Positions 20,706-31,672 of a stretch of 64,000 nucleotides of DNA are shown here, one piece after another; within the stretch, counting starts at the first letter, position 1, and each line of letters opens with the position of its first letter. Position numbers and translations under genes: made by a program. The notes beneath the pieces were generated by a model. It worked only from the letters and a program-made list of their open reading frames with translations. It did not search any database and was not told the DNA's origin. Origin of the DNA: Astrocystis sublimbata (lineage: Eukaryota > Ascomycota > Sordariomycetes > Xylariales > Xylariaceae); contig JAJNNY010000011.1 of NCBI GenBank assembly GCA_022453515.1, positions 744,001-808,000 of the forward strand, written 5' to 3'.

Positions 20706-22768
20706 ATGTCCTCCTGGCTTGAAGATCGTGGAGCCATTTCCGACGATAAGGCCCCCCTGCTACCCCAAAGTGTGGAGGCCCGATGCGTTGCATGTCTCTT
20801 CAAATTACCCCACGACATTGCACGCATCCCCGGCGATACCCCTTTCGATGAGGCTTTCAAACCAAATGATGAACACCCAAACGGTTACAGCCCCACGCAC
20901 ATCGTTGTCTCCGAAAGTTTTCAAAAGTCTATTCAGCGTGGGTGCACCGTCTGCAAGGCTATCTATCGCTCACGTGGGTTTTCTAGTACCCCTTACGAAC
21001 TAGGCGGTTATATCTCTTGGGAAAAAAACTACATAAAAACCTATAAAGATGGTAGCTGGAATTCTTGGAGTCGTCAAATCTTCTTTGTCTACGAGGGCGA
21101 TTCTCGCATTCAGTACCCCCATCCCTTCATAGGAACACGTCGCTCCGTAGGTGACAATACCGGGAGCACTCAGACGATGGCGCGTATTCAGGGATGGATT
21201 AACGCCTGTGTAGCGAATCATTCTCATCCTGGATGCGGTAATGAATTAGAAATGCTATTACCTAAAGGGGTACGGATGCTTGAAATAGAAGATCATCGCC
21301 AAGCAAAAGTGCGTTTGATCGAAAACCTCCCAAAAGCAAAGTTTGCAGCATTAAGCCATCGCTGGGGGCCAAAAACCGAAACGGCTTCTCTAAAACAAGC
21401 AAATCTCAACGAGTTTCAAAAACAGGTCCCTCGAAGCTCGTTATATGAGCTGCTTCGTGATGCAATTCAAGTGGCCGGTGAGATTGGTCTGAGATATATT
21501 TGGATCGACTGTCTGTGTATCATCCAGGTCAGTCGATGCTTTGCGATTTATTTATGTTTGCCACGCATCTTGAAATGAGGCCTCGAACATCTGACCGTGT
21601 TATCTAGGATAACTTGAAGGACTGGAACTACCAAAGCGGGCAGATGGCATCCATATATGCCGGAGCCTTCATCACCATATCGGGGACTGGCTTCATTGAC
21701 GACGACAAAGGTCTCTTCAGAGATTCGCCAATTGCCGCCAATATAATAATAGCCGAGAATGTGCCCTGTCCATTGTACTTGGGGCCTCGTTTACAACATC
21801 CATACATAGGCACATATGGTCCTGGACCTCATAGGATGGAGCTCACACCTGAAGATTACCCTTTGGCAGGTCGAGGGTGGGTGTATCAAGAGCGTGTTCT
21901 TTCCAAAAGAATACTCCACTTTACTTCCCAAGAGGTTATTTGGGAGTGCTTGGGAAAGCCTCAGTGCGAATGTGGGTGGCTTGATTATCGAGATTTGTGT
22001 CACCAGAGCGATATACTGGACCTACCTTGGATCGAAATAGTCACACAATATTCTCGCATGCATCTCACAGAAAAGACCGATCGTCTTCCTGCTATAGCTG
22101 GCATTGCAAAGTCTTACGCAGATCTCCACTCACGCACATACTTGGCCGGGCTTTGGGAAGAGACACTCGCAGGCGACCTGCTCTGGCTTGCAGGCGACCA
22201 GCTCCGGCTTAGCCAGATGCCGGGACCAACGTACACACCGGAAAGTTTAGGGCCGCGTGATCGGCCACTCGTCGCACCTACATGGTCTTGGGCCTCTGCC
22301 AAGCCATTACGCTCTCTGTCGAGATGGCCACCACCAAGCCTGTCGACCCATGTCATACTTGAAAAGTATGATTTTGAACATGAACCCGGGGGAGACAGCT
22401 ATAGCCAGCCCGTGAGAGCGCATCTACACGTGGAAGGCCCTGTAATCTTCGGAACTCTCAAAGATGGCTACTTTGAACATGGTGTCTATTTTAGAATGCA
22501 GTTCAAAGATAAAACAGCCGTGTTCATGCCAGACTACGATATTACAGCTGCCGGCGACGACCATATTGAATTTGGCGCTACACTGCCGTTTCTCCTTTTA
22601 ATGGGCGATGGGGAGGGTGGAGCATTCGGGATTGTACTACATGGTAAAAAAGAGGATGGCATCATGAACTATGAGAGGATTGGCATTATAGCCATTCAAG
22701 GCGAAGAACCGCTTCAATGTTCATGGGTTTTAGAGAGGTCGACAAGGATGAAATTGATCTTGGTCTGA
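20706..22768 (+). CDS. HET-domain protein (heterokaryon incompatibility type)
   Basis: Two exons, 20706-21527 and 21608-22768, give 660 aa; the 80-nt phase-0 intron (GTCAGT...TCTAG) falls in the middle of the HET core. Before it: a Cys-containing N-terminal region (CVACL, GCTVCKAIY), then FAALSHRWGP and YIWIDCLCIIQ. After it: DNLKDWNYQSGQMASIYAGA, ISGTG, RGWVYQERVLSKRILHF and VAPTWSWASA. These are the standard HET blocks in order, and the frame is uninterrupted. The predicted role is non-self recognition after hyphal fusion, leading to cell death, in the cytoplasm. The partner is unknown. The C-terminal third has no recognised repeat domain. A neighbouring HET gene 2.9 kb upstream is broken. 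Confidence 0.85.
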
Positions 22769-23969
22769 TGGAGCCGGCCAACTAGTAAATCTATTGAACG
22801 ATTTGGTTGACTAGCGGAGCTACGAGTGATAATTATCAAGTGTTGAAATGTGGAATTGGCCTTGTAGATCGTCACCAGCTACGGGTGGTGACGGGAAAGC
22901 TGATCGGCCAACAACAATATCACCCTCTACATAAGGCTTTTAGTCGAAATACCTTGGATTACCAAGTCTACATCCATAATCCTATATGCTCCCATTTGCC
23001 ACACCATTGTTCACTTGATATAGACGGGGTTTCTATCCTAATGCCTTCTGCAATTTCTATGAAGCTGACAAGCAGTTGAATACTACTGATATCTCCTCAC
23101 TCTGCTTAAGACAAAGTTGTGTGTGTATGAAAATGGTTATCTCCGATCGGAGATAACCACCAACAATGATCACATTTGTATTAGCGCAGCTGATCAGTCC
23201 ATTCTCTGCCAAGTACCACTTTTAGAACACAATGACTTCGTTCTATGAGGACAGGTGCATATCTAACAATACAAGCGTACCACTCTCCTATTGTCCAGGG
23301 GATGAATTCAACTGCTATCGTGACTACCTGCAGATATCTGGGTAGCATGATGATTTCCTCGGGATATCAGTCCACCTAATTTCAGACTCAGTACCTGCAT
23401 CTCCGTCGGCTGCCGCGGGGATATCCATTCTAACGACGATGGGTAAGCCAAGCTTGCTGATTGGTCTGACAGAATTCCAGACCGTGAGCGCGGGATTGCG
23501 CCATCTGCGATAAGGAAGAATGGCAAAAGATAAAGAAAAGATAGCGGGCCTATCTCCCGCCAAGACTCTTTTTATGGCGGGCGCATGCGATTTCGCAAGC
23601 TGTCGCGACGGCATCCCACTTGGCGCCCTTTGCGACCGACTCCCGCGACAGGTCGGCATTCGGAAATGCCATGACACACCCAGTTTACGTGACCAGACGG
23701 TCAATCTTTTCCATCAATCTATTTAGCAGGCAAGCCCGGAGCTCACTGCTTGTCCACTTCATGGGTCTAGGCCAACTAGCGGTAGTTGTTGCATCTGTCG
23801 CATTCAGATATGTCTAGATGAATTCGCCAGCCAACAGATTTGGCTAGTAAACACCACCAACTTGACCATGTCCCTTTCACACACTCGATCACAAGACCAC
23901 CTTTTATGACTGTCGATACCTTTATAGCACCGGCTACTATTGGGGCGGCCACCAAAGCACGCATGCAAA
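22769..23969. other. Intergenic, upstream region of siroheme synthase
   Basis: 1.2 kb with no supported gene. It holds a perfect 26-bp palindrome at 23134-23159 (listed separately) and the promoter and leader of the siroheme synthase gene. Short open frames at 23520-23820 could be upstream ORFs, but they have no family signature. Confidence 0.5.
23134..23159. promoter_or_regulatory. Perfect 26-bp palindrome with paired GATA and CGG motifs
   Basis: The two 13-bp arms (tggttatctccga and its exact reverse complement) meet without a spacer. Each arm carries an AGATAA/TTATCT core, the HGATAR site of AreA/NIT2-type GATA factors, and the centre reads CTCCGATCGGAG, an inverted CGG pair of the kind Zn2Cys6 factors bind. 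It lies 811 bp upstream of the siroheme synthase start and 366 bp after the HET stop. A regulatory role is inferred. Confidence 0.45.
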
Positions 23970-25781
23970 ATGTCTACCCATGTCTCTTTGCTCACGGCAA
24001 TTAATGCTGAATCACACATACACCTGATCGTGGGCTCTGGTTCTCTAGCTGCGAACCGGTGCAGCCAGTCACTGGCTGTCGGCGCATCGCCTGTATTGCT
24101 TGCGCCCGCAACAGCAGAACTCCATTATACTCTACAAAAGCGCCTTGATGATGGCCAGATCAGATGGGTACAAGAAGATTTTCAAGAGAGCCATCTTCTG
24201 ACAGTAGGGAGAACCGAAGTCAACCATGTTGTCGATGCTGTCTTTGTCACCTCGGGCTCGAGCGCAGACGATCTCGGTATGCTACCTGGAACTTACCTTC
24301 CATCATGATACGAGCCTTCGACAAGCCTTCTTGAGAATAATTACTTATCCCTATCAACAGGCTCTCGCATATCCTCCCTCTGCAAGCGACACCGGATCCC
24401 CATTAACGTTGTCGATGCCCCCCACCTCTGCTCCTTCACCCTACTCTCGACACATGCCGACGGCCCTCTTCAGATCGGCGTCACCACCAACGGTCGTGGC
24501 TGTAAGCTAGCGTCACGCATACGTCGCGAGATCGCTGCCTCGCTCCCCCACAACCTTGGAAGCGCCTGCACGAGACTCGGCGACGTTCGGAGAACAATAC
24601 AAGAGGAGGACCGTCTACTACATCTGGCTCATGCGGATCGTAGCGATGATGTGGATGACTCCGTCGATCAGCCTGCCACCTTCAACAAGCTGGTCACCGA
24701 GGCCGATCTCGACGCTGCCAAGAATCGACGCATGCGCTGGCTAAGCCAGATCTGCGAATACTGGCCCCTAAAACGGCTCGCCGCGATAACCGATGAAGAT
24801 GTTGCCACGATTCTGCAGTCATACGAAGCGACAACACCGCCAGAGCTTGCAACTACACCAACACTCGTAAATGGACACAGCCGCAAGGGCCGCATCATTC
24901 TCGCCGGATCTGGCCCCGGCCATCCCGATCTACTGACTCGCGCCACGCACAAAGCCATCCAAAGCGCCGACCTCATCCTAGCAGACAAGCTTGTGCCCTC
25001 GGGTGTACTGGACCTAATACCCCGCAGGACACCCGTGCAGATTGCGCGCAAATTCCCCGGCAACGCCGACGCCGCCCAGAACGAGCTCCAGGAGATGGCC
25101 ATAGCGGCTGTGCGCGAAGGCAAGACCGTCTTGCGGCTGAAGCAGGGCGATCCGTACATCTACGGGCGAGGAGGCGAGGAGGTCGAGTATTTCCGCAACA
25201 ACGGCCTCGGCGACAGAGTCCTGGTGTTGCCTGGTGTCACGTCGGCCCTGTCGGCGCCGCTCTTCGCCAGCATACCCTCCACGCAGCGCGACGTCGCCGA
25301 CCAGGTCCTCATCTGCACCGGCACCGGAAAGAAGGGCAAGCCCCCTGCGCCGCCCGAGTACACGCCCACCCGCACCGTCGTCTTCCTCATGGCGCTGCAT
25401 CGCATAGAGGGGCTCATTGGAGAGTTGACCCAGCATTTGGAGACTGAGTATACTGCTCCCCAAAGCCAGAAGGAGGACGGGAGCGAAAATGCAGCGCAAG
25501 ATGCGCGCGTAACCCCGAGACGACCGCTTTGGCCGAAAAATACGCCTTGCGCTGTCATTGAGCGCGCCAGCTGCCCAGATCAGAGAGTCATTCGGACAAC
25601 CTTGGCCGCGGTGGCCGAGGCGATTGAGCAGGAAGGCAGCAGGCCACCTGGGCTACTGGTCGTTGGACGCGCCTGCGAGTTCTTGAATAAGCTGCCTAGC
25701 GATCGGGCGTGGAGTGTGGAAGAGGGTTTCAACGGTTTAGATATTTCGGACGGCTTGGATCTGGATCTGGGGGCTGCATAG
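23970..25781 (+). CDS. Siroheme synthase, Met8-like plus uroporphyrinogen-III methyltransferase
   Basis: Two exons, 23970-24276 and 24361-25781, give 575 aa; the 84-nt intron (GTATGC...AACAG) is in phase 1. The N-terminal part is Met8/CysG-like: a dinucleotide-binding segment IHLIVGSGSLAANRCSQSL, then RIPINVVDAPHLCSFTLLS, GRGCKLASRIRREIAASLP and RRMRWLSQICEYWPL. From about residue 278 comes the SUMT domain: GRIILAGSGPGHPDLLT, VLRLKQGDPYIYGRGGEE and VLPGVTSALSAP. The enzyme would methylate uroporphyrinogen III to precorrin-2, then oxidise it and insert iron, making the siroheme needed by nitrite and sulfite reductases. Such fusions are usual in filamentous ascomycetes. I chose the internal ATG (MSTHVSLLTA) because family proteins start at the equivalent point; the frame is open from an earlier ATG at 23940. 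Nitrogen control is possible given the upstream GATA palindrome. Confidence 0.9.
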
Positions 25782-26083
25782 ATATTGAATGCATTCAAAT
25801 GGAATCTAGGAGTTTGGGATACCACATATAAAGAGTGTGAGAGGGAAGGCTTCATCATTAGAGCGGCGTTGATGATCTGAGCGAAATACTCTGAAATTAT
25901 AGCAATCTGTCTGGCTGATTTACATTGATAGGACAATCTACCTGTTCATACCTCCTCGTTCCCTCTGCGCAATCATCTCCTCTGCTCTCACTCGCTTGCT
26001 TACTAAACCATGAAATTGTCTATAACCCTCCCACCATTCGACAAATAACTCCGAGGTGGACTTTCGTATCCACGATCCGACAT
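25782..26083. other. Convergent 3' intergenic region
   Basis: About 300 bases between the stops of the siroheme synthase and the AsaB-like gene. No coding signal. Confidence 0.5.
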
Positions 26084-27291
26084 CTAATCCCGGTCGTCAG
26101 GATGGAAGACCAAGCAGCGGACCTCGATGCTTTCGCGGGCCGGGGCATCGGGCTTCGAAGTTGGGTCCTCAAAGGCCGTGTGCGGGATACGACGGGCCCG
26201 GCCGTCCGTCTTGCTGTCGAAGCACTTGACTACAGTACACACCAATCGTCAGCCAATTATTTGCATCATCATCGCCGTCACCAACATGATCACCAGATAC
26301 CCAGCCCCTCAACAACGCAGGCTTTAAATTCATTCATTCCAAGCCACCACCACCAATCAATTGTCGTATGAACAGGGAGTGACTTACTCAAAAGCGTCTC
26401 CTCCGGCGTCATCCCCCGCTTATAGTACCAGCGATGCCCCGGCGCGGCGCGCACGGAAAGCGTCTCGCCCTTGCGCGTGGGGTAGATCAACCCGATGGGC
26501 ACGAGCTCGTCCTCGGCCACGCTGCGCGCGTCGGCGATGGCCAGCGGGTCGCGCTCGATGGTCCGGATCGGCCGCCACACGTTGATGATCTGCACACGGC
26601 CCTTGAGCAGCTCGGCCGCTTCTTCGGCTGGTAGGTGGTGCGGCACGCGCGAGAGCGAGGCGCTGTATGATTGGTCGATGTGCACGCGCTGGACGGGGCC
26701 GCGGAGGTTTACGGTTTTGGGGGCGTCGGTGGAGGTGGTTTCGGTGGAGGGCGCCGGGCGGCGGACGGTGTGGTCGAAGATGAAGATTTTGGATGCGCCG
26801 GTTCTGTGTCGTTGTTAACATCGTCATTTAGGGCTCTGGGAGGCTTATAATTGTGATGCTTCTTCTTCATGGGGGAGATCATTGGGATATTGGATGATGA
26901 AAGCAAGAAAGACTTACACCTCCTTCAACAACCTCTCAGTCTCAGGGTAATAGACCTTCTTGATCTGCTCGTCGTCGACGAAGTCTTTTTCTTCGGCGAC
27001 GTTGGGCACGACCTGGAAGCCCTGCACGTCGAGCGAGAACTCGGCCTCGCGCCCCGCGATGTTGGTCACTTTCACCGCCGTCGGCGTTTGGCCCCGGAAA
27101 TACGTCTCCGGCCGGTCGATGTACGACGGCGCTGGCGGCGACCCGTCCTCGTTGTCAAGGTGGTAGTTGAGGATGGCGTCGACTTGGTCTTGGGATGGCT
27201 GTGCGGACGAGTTCAAGTCTGCGGTGGAGAGGGGAGATGGCGTGAAGGTCGGGAGGCTGCTGGTGGGCGCTTGGACGTCTGCGGAGGCCAT
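26084..27291 (-). CDS. GA4-desaturase/AsaB/CmcJ-like oxidoreductase
   Basis: Three exons, 27291-26918, 26803-26388 and 26229-26084, give 311 aa; introns are 114 and 158 nt with GTAAGT donors, and the joined codons restore VTGASKIFIFDHT and LLIKCFDSK. Family hallmarks are present: SYIDRPETYFRGQTP, VHIDQSYSAS, IINVWRPIRTIERDPLAI, HRWYYKRGM and the terminal HTAFEDP...RESIEVRCLVF. These match the fungal hydroxylase/desaturase family (AsaB, CmcJ, NvfI relatives, often named GA4 desaturase), related to Fe(II)/2-oxoglutarate dioxygenases. Members often act in secondary metabolism, but no backbone gene lies nearby, so the substrate is unknown. A TATA-like box lies about 180 bases upstream (near 27470). 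Confidence 0.85.
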
Positions 27292-29118
27292 CTTTGCGGT
27301 TTGGTTTTGAGATGATTAGCTAAAGATAAGTAGATGTATCCTTCGTTCTTGATATGTATGTTTATGAATCGAGCTGGTATCTACTACAGTAGGTTTCTAT
27401 TACTGACTGGTGTTCTGGTCAATGATGCTTTCTTCATTCTCCCTCTCGTCCAGAGCTGGCGCCTGGGTTTATATACATAGGCAGGCAACCAACTATCTTA
27501 CCAACGAGGATGTGTTGCATTGCATTGCATGACATGGCCATGGCACGCCATCGCAACGAGTTCATCGCATCAGCTACCCTACCCCTGCCCAGCTCAGCTA
27601 ATCATCAGCCCCGAGTCACATACTGTTGGTCTTGGTCTTAAGCGGTCTTAAGCGGGCTTAGTTTCTTACATGAACCGGAGTAAGGAGTGAGTGACATCCG
27701 TTGTTGGTTCTGGAAATAGTGCTGGTGCTGGTATTGGCGGTTGGCTCGTCGAAGTTCCCCGCAAGCACGTCAATATGCTTGGGGGTTGCGCGCTCCGTCC
27801 CGTACCCGGTTCGACCAGTCAATCAACCGGATGCGACACAGGCATTAGCAATCAAGCAAACTCCCAGAGCTCATTTGTAATGCGGGCCTGGAAATGACCC
27901 GTCTGTGTTTACTCGTATCTTGTTCCATCATGCCACTGCAGCTCAGGTAATACGGCCGGCAATTAGGCGGACAGGGCGACTTGCGAGTGCTTGCACTGTG
28001 CTGTGGACCGGGATGATGAGGAGGGGAATAAATAAATGGATGTGGGCGCGGAAACGGGAACGGGAACGGAGACTTTTCGTGGTGGCGGTGAATCCGTGAT
28101 TACCTCATCCGGCAACGTCTTGCCTGCGCTGCGGCAACCCGGGATTCCGGTGCATGGGAAAAAGTTGAACCTCAACCTCCCTGGCTTGTCCTGTATGAAT
28201 GTAAAGTATGCAACATGAAAACTGCTATGCGTAAAGACCTAGGGAATAGGAAATTTTGGACTTTTGCCATCAGTTGTAGACTAACTATTCTAGTTTTATG
28301 ATCAGGTTGCACCTCGGCGGCACTATTTGTCAAGAGTGCCGACACGGTGTAGGAGAGATTGTACAGAGCGACGCCTCAACGATGCTACAAGCTTGGAATG
28401 TTGCCGATTCCTCACAGACATTACCGCAGACCTCTATTCAGGCTCTGGCAATGGCGCATTCTTCTCGCCTTTCTCGAGATCCAGTCGAGGACGAGAGAAA
28501 GGCTGTATAAGTCGAGATGCTCTATACTAACGCCACCAACAACAGAATTATTCTGGCACTCATCTTTTATGGCAACACAACCTATGTGTTAATTTTGCTG
28601 GTCAGATGCTGTACACCGCCAAGTGGGACAACTGCCCTAGAGCAGGTAGCCGTCTCCGAGATCCTCCGCTGCTGCATTTCACCTCTCCACCGGGAGTGTC
28701 GAAGAACCATATTCGGGCCGGTCTCTTGAAGAAACATATCGCTACTGCCCATGAGATCAAGGTCGCACCTCCCGCGCTGGTAGGCTGAAGTCGAGGTCGC
28801 GAGATGAGCGACTACTAATCGTAGCTTGTGATAGGCATTCTGCTCTACAATAGAGACAAAGGCAAGAAAAGGCAGAGAACATCCATCATCTTCAGTAGAC
28901 TCAGAAAATGTCTTATCACATCACAAGATTCAAACATTTTACGATTCAATTGCCTCGTATTAGTTCCAAGTTATCTTTTAATCACTGTTGTACAAGAGCG
29001 CCCCCCATCCTCCTCCCCATCATCTTCCCCCCATAACCATAGAATAACTACAGAATAACTACTTATTCCTTCATATTCAACAGCTTGAGGAAGGTGGCGG
29101 TTTAGGCAGTTCCGGTGG
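27292..29118. other. Intergenic, no gene assigned
   Basis: 1.8 kb. The left 200 bases form the AsaB-like gene promoter. A short direct repeat (gtcttaagcgg) occurs at 27640-27660. Overlapping small frames at 28300-28790 in all three plus-strand phases show no consistent family signal. The right end is the 3' flank of the Zn2Cys6 gene. Confidence 0.45.
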
Positions 29119-30660
29119 TTAGATGTGGTTCGCCTCTGCTCCTTCCTCATCATCCTCCTCTGCTCCTGCCTGTGATTCGCCAGTGGCAGTGGTGCCATTT
29201 TCTCCGTTGGTAAGAGCAGGAGCCTCTTGTTCCATGGGAGTGTGGATACCGTTAGTGAGGTGGGTGGTGGTGGTGGTGGTGACAGCAGGAGTCCACTGCT
29301 CCATGGTGAAGGGTGCGGCAGCGGTGTTAGCAGCATTGGCAGTGTTGGCTTCATGAGCATCAATTAAGGCAAGCGCCATCGAAGCCACACTTCGGAGACC
29401 AAGGACCGTGACCAGGCTCATCTCCGTGCCTTCCTCGACACCCTCCTCCGCCACTGCTCCCTGTGTTTCGGCAGCAGCGCGTTCGATAGGAGAGGCAGGG
29501 GCTGCGGTAGTGGTCATGGTGGCGGTAGGAGTGAATGAGCTCTCTGCTGCTTCAAAAGTGGCAGGAACTGGGATAGGGGTGGTGGAAGGGGCGCGGACAG
29601 CACCGAATGAGGCGACAGAGGAGGTACCAGACGACGGACCAGATGAAGCAGGAGCAGAAGTAATGGGCGAGACGGTAGGCGTTCGCACGACCGGGGGCGG
29701 TGGTGGTGGCATGTTGGCGCTGGTGGTGGCGCTGGTGCTGGTGGTTGCGGCAGCAGTGGGAGTCTCGGGATCCATGGCAATGAGCGAGCACTGTTGGTAA
29801 AAAAATAAAAAGTAAGTATTCTCCAGTGAATGACCTTTTTTTCTTTCATCGTGAAGCTGGGCTGAAGCTCTGTAGACGCTGTGGGGAGGGTTGAGGGCGA
29901 AGAGTAGGTTGTGAATGGTAGTGGATTCAGGGGTTTGGTGTGGGTGAATGTGTGTGTGTGTTACACAACTGTGGTGTGGTACAAGAATGGGGTGGCCGAT
30001 GGAAAGACCACTTGTTGTTTTGGGGGAGAGTGAAAGATGATAGTGATTCCATGAGAGTCGGCGATGCGTGTGCTTCTTGCTGCCTGTTGAGGACTGGCTG
30101 GCGATGCTCGAACGACTTCAAGGGAGAGGGGTGGACAGAGATACACACAGAGAGAGAGGGAGATGGAGAGAGACAGGTAGAGAGGGAGTGAATGTATTTG
30201 TGCGCGCACACACTATCTTGGGAGCAAGAAGCCAAGAGTCAAGAGTCGGGGAAAGCTGAGAGGGAGTCAAGAGCCAACAATTTGGACAGAGCCTAGAATG
30301 TCGAGCGACATGTTGTTAAAGTTCAAGAGGGATAACATGGCTTACAGTCAGATACGGTCTCTGAGAACATCGCTCGCATGAAACGCCGTAGCTATCAGCC
30401 ACGCAGCGGAGATGCGCCTCACGGCACTGCCTGCAACTAGAGACGACCCGTGGGCCTCCAATACGTCTGCGCTTGCGTCGAACCATGGTAGGAGCAGAGG
30501 ATGATGTTGCTGCGGTAGCAGTTCTTCTCTTGGTCTTAGGTTTTGCTGCCACGGTCGCGGGGGTGAAGGTGGAAGTTGTGACGGATGGAGGCAAGGTTGG
30601 GAGAGGAGTGCGGGAGGTGGGTGGGTTTTGTGTGTGGAAGATTTGGACATTTTTTTCCAT
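29119..30660 (-). CDS. Putative Zn2Cys6-type transcription factor, low-complexity C-terminus
   Basis: Exon 1 is 30660-30346 and exon 2 is 29790-29119 (328 aa), joined across a long 555-nt phase-0 intron (GTAAGC...AACAG). Exon 1 ends with a basic run RRKRRRIGGPR and CRQCREAHLRCV...SCERCSQRPYLT; exon 2 starts with CSL. The splice therefore supplies the sixth cysteine, giving C-X2-C-X6-C-X8-C-X2-C-X7-C, a Zn(II)2Cys6 binuclear cluster. The rest is rich in Thr, Ala and Pro (PPPPPP, TTTTTT runs) and ends in an acidic stretch EEDDEEGAE, plausible for activation. There is no fungal-specific TF middle domain. An upstream in-frame ATG at 30756 would add 32 residues. If the long intron is wrong, exon 2 alone would be a 218-aa low-complexity protein. 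Confidence 0.65.
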
Positions 30661-30756
30661 GGTGGTACTTCTTCTCCCAAGCGAGATAGGGGAGCGAGCA
30701 AACGAATGGAGCGACGTAACACGCACAACACACACGTTGTGTGGCAACAGTGGCAC

Positions 30757-31672
30757 GAAAGGAATAACGAGATGTCAAAAAAACACCCAGGCTGGATCGG
30801 GAGAGCCTGAGGTGAGGGGGCGGGTTACAGATGTTCCTGGGCAGCGCGAACACATCTATCTGCTGACTGACTTGATTGTATGTTCCTAACCTGTGTACTG
30901 GCTCTGGTGCTCATTCTGATTCTAGAAGACTGAAAACATACTGGTATTTAACCATGGTGCTCTATAGACTAGAACTAGATGTTGCACCTGTAGCAGTGAC
31001 ACAAAGCGGATTCCTTCGCCTGCCTGCTAACGTCATTTCCTGTAGGCATACAAGCATGAGAATATGTTGCTACAGCGTCTCTTTCTGGTTCACATTTAGT
31101 GTAGGCAGCTTGGTTGTTGTTGTGAACTAGCATTTGTATTGAATAACTGCAGAGCTGCCTTGACTATGCGGCTGCTAGCCGGATGCAATGCACTTTGCCT
31201 AGCCTTAGAGCAGGAAATATTTTGACGTACAATAAATCAACTACCTAATCAGATACAATGCATTAACAATGCTTGCAGAGTAAAAATGGTAGGTTCTAGC
31301 TCTCTATCAAGGGATTAGGCAGCACCAGGCATTGTGACCCTGCAAGTCACCTGCAAGTTTCAAAGGAGTCTGCAGATAATCGGTATCTTAATCTTAAGTC
31401 ATGAGAACTGTACAATGTAGATCAGGGTTGCAACTATGTGGTAAGTTGGGCTCTTCTAGCCATGGATGGTTCGAGATGATTGGATCTAGCTATGTCATAT
31501 CAACTCCCTTAACAGCCAAAGGAATAGGCAATATTATTGCGCAAGCCCAGAAGGCAGTCTCGTGACTCTCTGATAAACGCTGGAATTATCTATCAAAGCA
31601 TAATAATAAACATCCAGAATGCGTCTTAGTGAACCAAAGTTATTATCCCATTTACGACCACCTCAAACCTCT
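30757..31672. other. Intergenic, no gene seen
   Basis: Promoter side of the Zn2Cys6 gene and 3' flank of the MFS gene. Small frames only; no recognisable feature. Confidence 0.5.

Noticed and set aside
28298..28788. Overlapping plus-strand frames as a gene or retroelement remnant
   Set aside because: Frames shift every few dozen codons, and no reverse transcriptase, integrase or other motif could be followed.
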